DNA from: Lyophyllum atratum
Lineage: Eukaryota > Basidiomycota > Agaricomycetes > Agaricales > Lyophyllaceae
DNA length: 64,000 nucleotides
Assembly (NCBI GenBank): GCA_014905825.1
Contig: JACGCN010000016.1
Span: forward strand, 310,001-374,000
Reading direction: 5' to 3'
Shown: positions 45,086 to 57,957 of the stretch, in pieces
Layout: the number at the start of each line of letters is the position of its first letter
How positions within the stretch are numbered: position 1 is the first letter of the stretch
Notes under the pieces: model-generated
The model's input: only the letters and a program-made list of their open reading frames with translations
Database searches by the model: none
Told to the model about the DNA's origin: nothing
Made by a program: the position numbers and the translations under genes

Positions 45086-46336
45086 TCACGACGCAGCCAC
45101 GCCAGGCTGCTGCGCAAGTGATGGATGCTGCATGAGATGTTTCCACTCATTCGGCAAACCCTAAGCGAAAAAAGGAGGATATGGCAGTGAGCTCGAGATC
45201 CATTTGGCGGGGTGGAGGGTGGACGTACCGTGAACGCGCCGGTGATGGGGTCGAAACCAACGTGGCAGTTATGTGCGAAGTTCCATGGATGGCTTATCTC
45301 CGCCCCATTGGGTGCGGTTATCCGGGGGGAGATGGCGTTGCGCCAGGCATAGGCTTGCTCAGACACTCTGAACAAGATGAAGTACCGCTTTCCGGATTTG
45401 GTATCTATACGTAGGCGGCTCGTCTTTACGAGCTCTACCCTCGTTATGTCGCCAAGCTTGATGACGACGCCCACATTCGCTCCCTGCGAAGAAAATGTCA
45501 GCCTTCAAGGAATATAACACTTCGGCATGAACACGACGCACTCGAGATCTGTAGATCGTCAGTGTCTGGGACCGAAGGACTAGCCAGCGAGCCCTCCACA
45601 CCCATCCTGTGAAGAATCCGTCCACTTTGATGGAGTGGTTACCGTCCAGAATCGCCGGCGACCTCGGGCGCGTACCCTTCTGGTTTGCGGAGGCGGTATA
45701 TGCCAGGGAGGGGGTATCGTGTAGCGAGAAATTCGCAGTTGCGAAGCTGCGCTTCCCATCTAGTTCGTCCTTTTCCGAGTCACCATCAACAACAGCCGCA
45801 GAGCCGGGGTTTACGAGGTTGTTCCACTGGGAGGGAAGGCCCTGAGTAGCATGCTGTGAGTAAGTCACTGGGCAGACAGATGTGTATTTGGGACGTACAC
45901 TAAAGGAGTTGGAAATGTGATCAAAGCCGACGTGGACGTTGTGCACGAAGCCTTGGGGATTGCCTACGGCAATCAATGGACAGCGCGAGTAAACATCGTC
46001 CTGCCAGTCGTATAGCTCCCCGTCGTTCTCAAACGAGAGGTGGTAGGTCCTGTTCTTCACTTCCAGCAGCAGGCAGTACGGCTTCAAGTCGACCCGTTCG
46101 ACCTTTGTAATGTGATCGAGAGGTATCTACCGAGGTCCCCTCCAGTCAGTTTCCCGTGGACGGCACCGAAGCTGAAAACGCACCTTGTATCCGGGAGTGA
46201 CCAGGGCCTTGTCGGTTAGGACGAGTGACTTCGCTTTCCATGTCCAGCCAGAAAGCGACCCTTGCCCTTTGATGCGCACCCTTCCAGACCGTACGATCGG
46301 AGGTTCTGAATGCGAGACTCGCTTTTCAGAAGTCAT
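45086..46336 (-). CDS. tandem PH-CRIB protein without kinase domain
   Basis: Minus-strand exons 46336-46184, 46126-45899, 45841-45542, 45483-45229 and 45160-45086 give 336 aa. There are two complete repeats of a PH domain plus a CRIB motif. PH1 begins RSGRVRIKGQGSLSGWTWKA and ends FENDGELYDWQDDVY, followed by CRIB1 GNPQGFVHNVHVGFDHIS and GLPSQWNNL. PH2 includes VDGFFTGWVWRARWLVLR and ends FRVSEQAYAWRNAI, followed by CRIB2 ISHPWNFAHNCHVGFDPITG and GLPNEWKHL. This arrangement matches the N-terminus of Cla4-type PAK kinases duplicated, but the protein stops 15 residues after CRIB2 with no kinase domain. It should bind phosphoinositides and active Cdc42/Rac, perhaps as a competitive or scaffolding factor. 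Confidence 0.88.
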
Positions 46337-48210
46337 TGCAGCTCGGAAACGTCCCTTCGAAGTAGATGGAACGAAGAAACGAGCCAGTCCAGAGTGGGAG
46401 AGAAATCAGGAACTGAAAAGAAAGAAGAGCAGAGAACTTGAAGATATAGACCCAGATGATTAAGACTCGGAGGTGATGCGCTCGGAGGTGTACTATGTTA
46501 CATGTACAGTGGAGGAAGTGGCGAGCGGCGTTTGATCACTGGGATTTACTGGGGGTCGGTGGTCACTGCCAACGGTCGCACGGCCTTGACTCTTGAGTGA
46601 TGGAAACAGTGACTATATTTGTTGATCATGAACAATTAAAACAACAGGGGTGTACCTATTTGCAGGAACAAAGCAGACACGTGGGTGCCTCATGGCCCTT
46701 CTTTCTCTCATCTCTTTCACCATGACCATCGTCCCCCTTGTCGCCGACAACGATGACTTTTGCATCCTCCTCGTCGATTGATTACAGCGCTTTCTTTCTC
46801 GTCCTTTATGATCCTATCTGGATTGGACTTAGCTCATCACGGTTTGGACGAAACACCTTTGTTTTAGGATGATTTGGTGGAGGCTAGGCACGTCACTTGA
46901 TACGCACAAGGACTATCGAATCTGGAGCGTTTGGGCTTCTAGTGGCTCTGGGAAACCAGGTGGAGGTCAGTATGTCGTTCACTTGTGCTTCTTTTTTCTT
47001 TATCACCGAGGTTTTGGCGTCTCCCGTTCGCGCGTCAAACGTGTCGGCGACTCGGCGAGGCGAGTCCGTCTAATCGGTTCCTCGGGCTCTCTGTAAGCTG
47101 CAAACTCCAGGAGAGTTATTTTTTACTCTGTTACACCCTATTATCACGAATGTTTGGGTCACAAAATCCGATATCGAGGGATGCTTGGCTATGGCTGGCT
47201 AGGAACGGCTGTGCACGTCACTTGCGAATCTTCGAGTTGACGTCGCAGTTAGCAGTCGCGTCTATGGGTCGCGACTGCGAGCGTCCGAATCGAAATCTTT
47301 AAGACGTTACTCCACCGCATAATGTCTTGTCTTGGTCGAAGAAGTAATATACCATGTATGACGAAATATTTCATTTCGATGGTCCCTGATCATCATGAGC
47401 TTCAGCCTCGAAGTATGATTGTCGATAACCACATATCAGCAGGTGCTAGCTATGCTCACATGGCACAAGAGCTCCTATCAGATTCATTGTACAAATCAAA
47501 TTCCTGTACTTGCCTAGGCGGAATAAATGTACGACCTGTGTACGACTCGGTCACTGTTGCGCTATTAGTATCAACGCCCGGTTGCAGCTTGTCGCTCACT
47601 TTAACAGTGACATGACAGATGCGTCGTCAGCCCATCGTTGTGTATTTACTTACCCCCTCTTACCCCCGACCAGCCTTTTTGCTGATACCGAGCCTCGAGA
47701 TCCGTACGTAGAGGCGTGGTATCTGATGCATATCTGATGAGTAAACCGAGGGTTTACCTGAGCTTGTTGAGGTCACTCACCAAGGTCCCTCGTGGGTAGG
47801 ATCAAGCTAATCTGATGGTAGAGGAGCGTTACATAAATTAAACAGAAGCGTATATCCGTGTTGACAGCGCGGAATTTCGAAAGATTGCTGTTACGATCAC
47901 TAACTGCCGTCAGCGCGGCAAGCGTTTGCCCCGCCCGAGCCCCGCCAGTTCCTCCTTTCCCACCACTTCTCCTGCAGTCTCCTCTCCCGTTTCCCCACGT
48001 TTCCTTGCTCGTTCACGGGTTCCCTCACTCTCCTTGTTCTGGTTCGTTTAAGTGGATCGTACTGGTAGCCAAGTACACCGCCGGCCCGGGAGTCTCACCA
48101 GTGTTCATCAAACTTTGAAGTCATCAAGGCTGCTCGCACGGATCGCGAAGCGCCCGTTCAATCATCGTCGTTCACCTCCTACATCCCGGTCTTAATAGAA
48201 GGCTGCCATC
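46337..48210. other. intergenic between divergent genes
   Basis: About 1.9 kb without a supported gene. The last ~300 bp are pyrimidine-rich (about 47930-48060), fitting a promoter/5' UTR of the G-alpha gene. Confidence 0.4.
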
Positions 48211-49736
48211 ATGGGGTCCTGTATGTCATCGCCTGCAGGTGCCGAGGTCACTGAGCTCGACAAGAACATGCATAGGGAGGCGGAGAAGCAGCTGAAAGAG
48301 GTGCGTCTTGAGCGAGCCATTTCCATGCGGCACTTGTTGATGCTGATGGTCTGCGCAGGCGAAAGCTAAGTTGGCGACTCAGGTCAAAGTATGTTGTCTA
48401 TTGCCCGTTTGAAGAATTTGACCACATGGTTGGCCCCAGGTACTTCTCTTGGGATCCGGAGACTCTGGAAAGTCGACGATTCTCAAAGTGAGTAGCGTTG
48501 TCTGCATCCATTGCACTAGCTGAGCAGCAACAGCAAATGCGACTGATACACAAACTACCGTTCTCGACACAAGAGATCGAATCCTACCGACAACTAACAT
48601 TCGACAACCTAACCCGAGGGATGAAGTACCTTCTCGACGCAATGGAGGACATGGAGCTCAAGGTGGCAGAAGACAACGTACCATATCTAGACCTCATCGA
48701 AAACGCTACAGATCTCCGTGACGGAGAGGCTTTCCCCTTGTCATACTACGAGCCCCTCAAGTCCCTCTGGGAAGACCCCAACGTCCAAAAAGCGTGGGAG
48801 CGAGGAAATGAGGCTGCTCTCCCTGAAAAGTACGTTGCGAACCCTGCCCCGGCGCTTCTTTTTATCCTGACGATCCCCTAGCCTGCTATACTTTTTCTCG
48901 TCGCTAGATCGGCTATTCGACCCTGCGTATGTTCCAGTGGAGCAGGATATCATCCGCTGCAGGGCAAGGACGATCGGTATCACAGAGACGACATTTACGC
49001 TTCGCGACCATGAGATGCTAATGGTGGACGTGGGTGGGCAGAAGAGCGAGCGGCGGAAGTGGATACATTGCTTCCAGGATGTGACGAGTATTTTGTTCCT
49101 GGTCAGCTTGAGTGGATATGATCAGTGCCTTGTTGAGGATCGGGATGCGGTCCGTATGTTTTATTGGATCCGTAGCTCGAACTTACATCCGCCTTCCACA
49201 GAACCAAATGCAAGACGCAATGACCATCTGGGATTCAATATGTCATTCACAGTGGTTCAAGCAGACTTCGATCGTCCGTTATTCATATGCCGAACGTCGG
49301 ACAAGATCAGCTCATCTTCTTTGACAGATTTTGTTCTTGAACAAAAACGACCTTTTCGAGAAAAAGATTCCAACGTCAGATATCAAGAACTTCTTCCCAG
49401 TAGGTCTCTCATCCTTGGCATTTTCATGAGACTTAAGACATTTGCAGGATTTCGAAGGAGAATCAGGCGATATCCGTGCAGGACGTGATTACTTCAAGCG
49501 CAGGTTTGCGAAGTTGGCACAGAAGGCCGGCAGATCGAAAGAGAGAGAAATCTACATCCAGTACGCTTTCGATCCAATTTGTGCTACCTATTCCCCGGTG
49601 AACTAACGGCGCTCGTAGTATAACGACGGCCACCGATACCGCTATGCTACGGGTTGTAATGGCTGCAGTTGAAGGTCCGTCAACTTCTTGACTTCTTGAC
49701 GTAACTTCCGAATGCTGACTTGACTTCACAGAGTGA
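48211..49736 (+). CDS. G-protein alpha subunit, C-terminal tail missing
   Basis: Ten exons (48211-48300, 48359-48388, 48440-48487, 48534-48829, 48882-49149, 49202-49273, 49328-49399, 49448-49560, 49619-49674, 49732-49736) give 349 aa. MGSCMSS has the N-myristoylation/palmitoylation signature (Gly2, Cys4). G1 is LLLGSGDSGKST (Asp replaces the usual Glu), switch I RCRARTIGITE keeps the Arg and Mg-binding Thr, G3 is DVGGQKSERRKWIHCF, G4 ILFLNKNDLF, G5 TTATDT. After ATDTAMLRVVMAAVE the frame runs into AG|TGA, so the final ~14 residues that contact the receptor (normally D-x-I-L-x-x-N-L...) are absent, and I found no downstream exon encoding them. It is either a diverged paralogue or a gene with a damaged end. 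Confidence 0.88.
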
Positions 49737-52700
49737 GTTTTTCTTTTCTTATCCTTTCCCCCACCGTTTTGTGCCCATCGTCTTCCATTCCGCCAACCGT
49801 ACACTCAATGGCCTCTCTTCGCCTCACGCTAGCATCGTCCTTCGCACGAATCTTGAGGTGGCGGCTCTCATATAGCCCTCCCCCTACCTGTGCGCTCCGA
49901 TATATCCGCATTCCGTGTTTCATCAAACTATATTTATCACACCATCTACTACTATCCACGTTCCCACCCTTGGGTTCTTCTATTTTGTCTGCTTTTTCAT
50001 TGCTTTTCATTTGCTTCCACGTGGCTTCCGAGACGATATCCAGAATGCTCATGATGTCCTGTTTTCCCTCTTCCATTGACGATACATTTATCTGCTTCCA
50101 ATCGCAACCCCGTCACCTTCTCTGCGCCCCCCGCATCGAACAATCCAATGCATTGCTTGATTCAACCCCTTACCGGAACTGCGGCTTCAGTGCGATCGTG
50201 AGCAAAAACGTGAGTTGATGCCACAAATCATTCGTGGTGCCCAGAAAGATATTGACGCTCGCTTATGAAATCAGATACGGACTATCATGCTATGAAGTTC
50301 CCCGTCGCCCCTATATTCGTGACGTCTTCGCGTCAGGGTCCAATCGAGGGCCCAGTATTCATTGTCAGGACGCCCAAAACCCTACACACGTTCGATCGTT
50401 CTGTGTGATCGTTCCGATTCCGTTGCTCATCTTGTTTATCTGCTGTTCTTACCATCATTCTCTATCATCATCGCTGCACACCGCCATCATCGCCGTCTTC
50501 CCCGCAACCTGAACACCGTTCAACGCGCGTACCTTTCTCGGCCCGTCTGCTCGCGCGCCGTTGCTCTAGGGAAGGATGCAGGAACAATTCCTCCCTGCTT
50601 ACATTTATGTTTTTCCCTGCCCTGGCTCCCTATATAACTATGTTGTAAACGCCATCGGCACGATCTTCCCTTCTCCATCAGCTGTTATTTACCCTTTCTT
50701 GCGTCATCCCAATCTGTATACGTATGCCAATCTAGACTCTATCATACCGGCATCAGGCGTTTAGGAGCATTGACATCCCCTGGGCGTATGTACCCATGAC
50801 CCGTGCAGGTCATGCGCCACAACGGCATCGGCTTCTAGTACATATCTCGCGTAGATTTCAGTGCGGGACATCAAAAGGTCATTTAAACTTGATGAGGGCG
50901 ATGGTGTCTCGCGTGGCGAGCAGCCCAGCATCCAAGGAAAAGATCAAATCATGGATATGTATCGGCTCAGAGTCATACTGACTGGCGCGACCGTTCTGAT
51001 GACAGACGCGTCTGGGGCCGAAGGCAGATAGTAGTGTCCACGATTGATTAGATGTGTTACGGATCGTCGTCGTGTGGGCCTTTCTGCACTCGGTGTTGGT
51101 GCTCGGAGATGGGTACCATGCGGGAACACTGTCAGCCCGAGGCTAGCCTAAAACAGTACGACGAGACTGGTGAGGGAGCAGTCCCTGGAAAACAGGTTTT
51201 TAGTGTTCCATGACAGATTCTGTTTTTGATGTCTGGATAAAGCAGGGATAACGTGTCTGAAGTATCTGGGGCTTGAGAGGATCCATATGGAAACAAGTGT
51301 CGGGGATCATGCATGATGGGGGCTACACTGATCAGTGATGTGCAACATCGGGCTGTCTAGTCCAAGACTATCCGTGTGGACGATGGACCGTGTCGCGCCT
51401 CGGCCCACGAACCAGAACGGAGGGACTGGACACAGAAGGATGAAGAGCGCGGGATTGAGAAGGATGGGTTCGAACGTACGTATCTGATCATGATTGTGGT
51501 AGGTAGAAGAAGTTGGACTTGAACTATACATCGCCGCCGACCACGGGTGTTGACTGGAGGACATGTATGACAGCGGACTGATGCATCAGTGCCATAAGAA
51601 GCCCAAAAAGCTCGATACTGGCCGGCCTTCACCGTATGTCGAGTGTGTAGGGACTTTGTGGACGAGGAGGCGGTTTTGGCGACTTTTTATGTGCGTTTTC
51701 GGAGATTCGGACTCGGACTCTGGGAGGCGGGAGAATCCATTTTTTGTGGATCGGACTTCAAAATGCTAGTTCCTCCTCCGTCACCACGTCTCTCCTTGGT
51801 ATCCTCCGTTCTTGCATATCTCCTCCGCTCTTATACACTTGTCCACTATGGGGTGAACTGATTCTGAACTCGCGAGTAAACTAAGGATCGAGCAGCTTTC
51901 TTGTGCCATGGAGTTACTGACGTTCGCAACCGTTCGAATTTAAACCTATCATGGCTATCGCGCAAAATATGTACTTTCCTCCTGTGAGGTCGCGCAGGGA
52001 GCACGGGGAGAATAGCGAGCAACGAACCAACCATTTAGCGTCCAGGCGACCAACGTCGTCCACAGCACCTCGGCATACTCACCGGCGCCGGAGAGGACGA
52101 CATTTGGATATCTGAACAAAAAGAGTCAAACAGGACTATCACTTCTACCTAGATCGCTAGTACTACGCGATCTTCCGGGATCGTGACTGACTGGGAGCGC
52201 GAATAGTTTAATCAGTACAATCGTGCGTCTCCGCTCTACCCAAGCTCTACCCACCCTTTGGTCTAAAAACGCTCTGATCATTCTATAGGAAAACTTAACA
52301 TTAACTGAGCGCATTGCGTTGCTTCAGCATCAGCGACATTGCGCCCGGCATGCTCTCTCATCTTCTCATAGCCAGTACTGGCATGTCATCCACCAGATTC
52401 ATCATGGCATCAACAATCATTATATGTATAAAATAGCGGGCTTTGTTGATCGACTTCGTTTAACTTTGCGATGTGCGAACGTCCAGCCTGGTGACACTCC
52501 GCTCCTTGTTGGCAGGAATTCATCTCGACTTGCATTGCCAGTTTTGATTCCTGGTTCATCGTTGAGCGAACAGTCGTTCAGTACAAGTTCATTATCGTAA
52601 CTATGCACAACATCTTGATAAACATGACCTACACTCATACCATCAGGATCGCGCTTGCAATCTTATCATGATGTCAAAGTGTCCCGCCTCCTGAACCGGT

Positions 52701-53438
52701 ACAGTCGTCACCGTGTTTGACCGAGAATGATCGCGGTCGCGGGGTTGGCTAGCGTTGGCTTCCCGTATCGCCGGCCCTTCCGTCTGCCGTCGGTGACCTC
52801 GGAATCAATGGCAGCCGGTTTCTCGCCATCGTGATGCAGGTTACTTGCTACTACGTACGCCACCCTTACCCAAAATTTCGAAGATCTGTCCGTTCTCCAT
52901 GCTGCATCAAACATATTATCACGAGCCCAAAAATGGCCAAACATCTTTCGCGGTGCGCAGCGCCGATACACCGTGTTTTCAGGGCAGAGAGTGACTACCA
53001 CTTGCTGGTCTCGGTAGCATGCAGCTCACATAGGTGGCTGCTTAGAAAATGTCTGATTGGTCACTGCCCCTCTTCGATGACCTTTTCCTCATAACAGGTG
53101 TAGTCGCGTCCGGTGATGAACTCCATAACGACTGTGGCTATAACACATGTGGCTTCTTCGCAGCTCCTTCCCATTACGATTGATCACCATGAACACCTTG
53201 TGCTCGAGCTTGATGGTCTCATGTATGGATACTGTCAACACGTAGCGATCAAACGCCCATCTCGGCTTTCTCGAGCCATTTAAAGTCCAGAATACGTAGC
53301 TGGGTCTCTATTCTCCATTCCTTCTCTTCTTTCTTATTCTTCGGGCCTAGCGCTCTTGTAGTCTCCAGCACTCCACTTTTCTTCTACGTTTTGTTAATAC
53401 TTCCAATTTTCCTTCTTCAAACCCCCCTCGTTATCAGT
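49737..53438. other. 3.7-kb intergenic region without supported genes
   Basis: No family recognised. Short plus-strand frames at about 50292-50405 (MKFPVAPIFVTSSRQGPIEG) and 50660-50763 (FPSPSAVIYPFLRHPNLYTY) look protein-like but cannot be joined into a gene with good splice sites. A 97-codon minus ORF at 52708-53001 has no domain. Confidence 0.35.
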
Positions 53439-54622
53439 ATGGTCCAAATCTCTGCCGTCTTCATCCTCTCGGCCCTCGTTACCTTCGCGTCCGCGGCACC
53501 AATCGAGAAACGCATTGCTCAAACAATCTCGGAATCGACGAGAGCTTGGGAAGCAGCTTGCGTAGGTTTTATATTACTATCATCTTGACCGAACCTGACC
53601 AGCATTGAAGATCGCGGCTGGCGGCGCCCAGAAGTGCAATCCCATCTCACAGATCGCGTTCACGAGCTTGTTGGCCGCAGGAAAGAACTGTGACCAGCAG
53701 GATGCGGCCGACCAGATGGTCTCCCTCGCAAAGACCCTGAACAACGACGCCGAGATGATAAGGCTTGCGCAGCTGTTCGTTCAACAGCCTCGCAATGCTG
53801 TACGTCCCCTTCTCCCCGATCCCTCACTGGTCCCTGACATTCTTCCGGACCCGCGCAGCCCGACAGCCTCCAGGTCCCCTACTGCCAGGTTGCACCCAAG
53901 AATGTCGAGCTCAACGGCCTCTTCCACTGCCAATTTGCGGGGTCCAACTTCGCGAAGTTCAGCGGCGATCAGACCGGGAACCTCCCCCTCGGAGTTGCAG
54001 CTGTAAATCCTGCAGGGTCCTGCCCAGCAAAGACTGATGGGCCTGTGCCCGATGGTGTACAGCTTAACACTTTGGTCCAGAACCCTGGTGCCGGGTACGC
54101 ACTTTGATTCTCGGTGTATCGTTCATGTTTAACGATATTGGCTTGACAGTAATGCTGCATCTGCACCTGCACCTGCACCTTCACCACCGTCTCCTGCATC
54201 TCAGGCTCCCGCACCTCCTGCCTCGCCCGCAGCACCCCCAGCGAAAGGCTTCGCACTCCGTACGTTGCCACCGAAAATCTCGTTTTACATCATTGCCTGA
54301 CGAGCTATGATCGCAGAAAATGGAAAAGATGCCAAGGCCCTGAACGCCCAGTTTGCAACACTCACAGCTGCGTCGCCCTGCAACGCCGGGGACCAAGCTT
54401 GTGTTGCCGGCGGCTTTGCACAGTGCGTCGGCGGAAAGTTTGTTATCACCCAGTGTGCCGGCGGTACGATCTGTGCGGCCCTCCCACTTGTGAACAAGCC
54501 TGGAACAGTGAGTCCCGCTTCGTGTGCTGTGTGGATGTGTGTTGATACCTTGCGTTCTCCAGTCCATTACATGCACGACACAGCCTGATGTTGATGCCCG
54601 TATTGCTGCGACTGGTGCTTAA
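53439..54622 (+). CDS. secreted Cys-rich protein, chitin-binding-like (CBM19-type candidate)
   Basis: Six exons (53439-53561, 53611-53799, 53859-54094, 54150-54259, 54317-54507, 54563-54622) give 302 aa. The N-terminus MVQISAVFILSALVTFASAA is a clear signal peptide, followed by IEKR, a possible Kex2 site. Domain 1 (about 37-180) includes KCNPISQIAFTSLLAAGKNC, AEMIRLAQLFVQQPRN, VPYCQVAPKNVELNGLF and CQFAGSNF. Residues ~183-219 form a Pro/Ala/Ser linker. Domain 2 (about 220-302) has LNAQFATLTAASPCNAGDQ, VAGGFAQCVGGKFV and GTICAALPLV, with paired cysteines. Linker and Cys pattern resemble extracellular carbohydrate-binding proteins; I place it near CBM19 by memory only. The second exon start assumes acceptor TTGAAG at 53605-53610. 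Confidence 0.72.
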
Positions 54623-54940
54623 GGAGCTGGGATGAGTGCTATAACGACGAAGAGGAGAATGATAGGTTCAATATTACAATATGTAGCTTTTACTATTTGG
54701 AAGCATTGGAGCTCATATGAAGAGTCAGTAAAGTCAGTGGTCCAAGGGACAGGAGAGTGATTCATCCGAATTCACGTATGTCCGAATTTCTCCCTCCTGT
54801 ACCAATTCCTCACTGCTGTCCGAAGCCAAAGTTGTCCATTCAGTGGGCTCTCGCTTGCATAAAGCCGGATGAAACACTGAGAACATATTACAGAGAGAAC
54901 AGTTGCTTTGAACCATTCTGTAGACGGAAACGCCATCGTT

Positions 54941-57030
54941 TCAAGCAAACGTGTCCAAGAAATTACGGAGGGCAACCTTAGCTGTCCCACCCTCCTCCAA
55001 AGCCGCAGAAAACTCTCCTTTCAGCCGCTCAGCATTCTTCCTCAGTCCCTGCCCTTCCTCCCCACGGCACGCGTCAAGCATACGTCGAATTTCAGCTCCC
55101 ACCGCCTCGCGGGTGCCTTTGGGTGTTTGTCCGTTCCTGTAGCATGGCCTGAGAGCGACCCCAGTCCGTACCTCGATGAGTTCAAAGGCGACCTTGAGAT
55201 TCTCTACTAGATGGGCTGCACCAGTAGGCTGGTCCCCGGTGAAAGGCCAGCAGATCCTTTAGGTAAGGCTTGGGTTTAGTCCGAGGACATCTCAGACAGC
55301 GAAAGAAGACGCTTACAAGGGTATACCGCTTCCCAGAGACTCCATGACGCCTCCATGACCTCCATGGGTGAGGAACCATCCGGTAGCCTGTGGTGTTCGA
55401 ATTAGACATGTCCAGCAGGAAAAATTAGCGTATACGGACTGGATGGTTCAAGATGAATTGCTGTGGAGACCACTTCGTCAAAAGTCCCAGACCTGAGGCG
55501 TGGACTTTCTCTGCTAACTCCGTTGGAATTGTGGCATAGGACGAGGCATGGGATAAGACCTAATAGCGAGATCAGTATATACAATAATCAATTAAATCTA
55601 AGATACGTACGAAGGGGAATTTCTTCGAGAGTAACACATCGACGAGCTCCTCGATATACTCTGGATTGGAGGAAGGCCAGAATTGGGATCCGAATGAGAT
55701 CTGGAAACTATGAGCCCAAGAGGTCTTTAAGCACATAGGAAGAGATTTCTCACAAAAAGAACAGAGCGTTGCCCGTGGTTCTTCAGCGCTTCTTCTAAGA
55801 AGACTAGAACATTTACATTGCTTTCATTGACGTCGGATTGGGTGGAAGTATATCCAGCTGGGAGCAGTGGCCCTACGGCATACACTGGCTTTTGCAGTTC
55901 ACCAAACCATGTCCGCACCGCGTCCAAAGACTCCTTTTCATACGCATCGGCGGACGCCGTCAAAAGCCCGTCAGAGTCCATCAGGGTCCTAACGTCCGTT
56001 AGAGACATGGGGCGGGCGATTAATATTCAAGAATAACTTACTGACGACCACCTCGAATGAGAACGGACACCGGAAAGTTGTGAGGGAGCTGATGTTTGGG
56101 AGTCAGCAACCATTTGAAAGTTCTTAGGTATCGGCCGTACCTTCTGGGGAAAGTATTCATAATCATACATAGCAGGAACCCCCCGAACCTGGATCACACT
56201 CCCCTCCGTATGTCTATAAAGCTGGCATAGACATGAATCTCTGTCGAAATAAGAGTCGTCTGGAATGGTAGATACCTGCTCGCCAACCTCAGTCGGTGAT
56301 TTGTTGGTGCGGGAGGCTTCCGCATCGACCTTCGCACCGAAATCACCAAGGCCTCCCATGGACTCGGGGCCCCAGGAACGGATGAGGGTCCCGCTCCCGC
56401 CGGTCGCCCAAGCGATGATTGGTACGGTACGTCCAGTCAACGCCCGGGTTGCTTGAAACTGTTGCAGGGCGAAGAACTGGGAATGGGATACCGTTCAGCC
56501 TGGTCGCTGCGCGTTTTGTTATCACATACATCGAGAATGACCGCGACGGGCGCAGGAGCGGCATCGAAGGTGGTCCCTGTGGTCGAGCATATGATAGGGC
56601 ACGATTTGGTGAGAGTCTCATACGCGGCTGGGTAGGCACCAGCAAATAGTCCGAGGACCTTTACCATATCCTTTTCAGTGGATTGATAGATAGAAACTAC
56701 TCTATCAGGTGGAGGAGTGGTAAGCCAAGAAACCACAAAGAGTAGCTGAAGTTTGGTACCTAATGCGCTGGAGGGCGGCAGACCCGGTTTCAAACTGCCT
56801 AGAGATTTCGAACCGAACCTTATCGAGGATGTGCGGGGCAGTCAGGATGGTCGCTAAGACGTTTTCACTTTCGGAAACGAGGCGCGCAGCGAGGACACAA
56901 AGGGGTCTGGCATGGCCTGAACACAAATATGAATCAGCGAAGCGTTGAAACAGTGGAATCGATAGAGAGTTTCCTTACCCCAGCCTGGAAACGATGCCAG
57001 AAGTAAATGTGATGTGCTGGAAGATGTCAT
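54941..57030 (-). CDS. UDP-glycosyltransferase
   Basis: Eleven minus-strand exons (57030-56979, 56916-56760, 56701-56530, 56476-56276, 56221-56141, 56088-56042, 55988-55754, 55700-55611, 55559-55440, 55387-55317, 55256-54941) give 513 aa. The N-terminus LLLASFPGWGHARPLCVLAA has the catalytic His (His19). The C-terminal donor-binding domain has FGSQFWPSSNPEY and the UGT signature TKWSPQQFILNHP / ATGWFLTHGGHGGVMESL / ICWPFTGDQPTGA, matching family GT1 enzymes that move sugar from UDP-sugar to small hydrophobic acceptors. No membrane anchor at the C-terminus, so it is soluble. The acceptor is unknown; detoxification or secondary metabolism is usual. Confidence 0.92.
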
Positions 57031-57957
57031 AGCTTATGATGAGAGTTACTTAGTAGACTCAAACCTCTTAGATTATATAGTGGCAGCGCAGTCCCTGCAC
57101 AGTAGGGGCAAGTCTGTGCATGTGAATTCCGAGGGAGATTTCAATAGTTTCCAAGTTTTTCCACCACGAGCAAGTGCACCATGAAACAAATCGTCAGGGG
57201 CACGACTCTAAGCCGTGGCCATTACGTGACACGGCAAGAGGGACTGCGACCCTACACAACCCCTCTGATATGATGGTAGGCGTTGAGAAGTTGGAGGCTG
57301 TTGGAGGGTCCTAGAATCTAGAGGGCCGCGAAGCCACGACATCTCTCGGCGAACGTAGATTTCAGACGTCATACACGAAACTACACGAAAAGAAGACGCG
57401 TCGTTGACGTTTCCGCAGCTTCAAAACACGTTTCAATCCCCCGGGCGGCTGATTCGACTGACAACGAAGTCAGCAGGTGCAACTGCGTAAGTAGCGAACT
57501 CATACCTTTACCCTACCACGAATCCGAAGTTTGGGGGGAGGAGGAAAAACCTATGCCGTACAACCACGATAAGCTGAGTTCTCCAGGACTCCGAAATACA
57601 CCAGCTGGGCACGCACCGTAACTATACACCCCGCTCGATGGGTATATTATCTGGCGAAACTCATCTTGTCCGACTCGATGATATAGACTCCTCCTCATCA
57701 GCGCCTACCTCTGATGGTTGTTGTGATCGCTTTTTAGAAGCAGTCTTTTTCAAGGACTTCGTTGTTATTTATTGATTCCTTTAAACTTGTGCATCTGTTT
57801 CTGAACGCTCGGTCAATTGTTTGAATGGCCATATTGGCGGTGGCACAATAAGACAAGTTGTAGACCATTGAAAAGGCTTTTCGGTTATCACAATACGCAC
57901 AGCCACCGTACCCATTGTGGAAGTCCTCCTCCAAGTCCTTGATCATCAGCTACGACG
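57031..57957. other. divergent intergenic region, UGT / cullin-4
   Basis: About 930 bp between divergent starts; no gene recognised. Confidence 0.4.

Noticed and set aside
49733..50218. 161-codon ORF just after the G-alpha gene
   Set aside because: Does not encode the missing G-alpha tail and has no domain; composition is that of pyrimidine-rich non-coding DNA.
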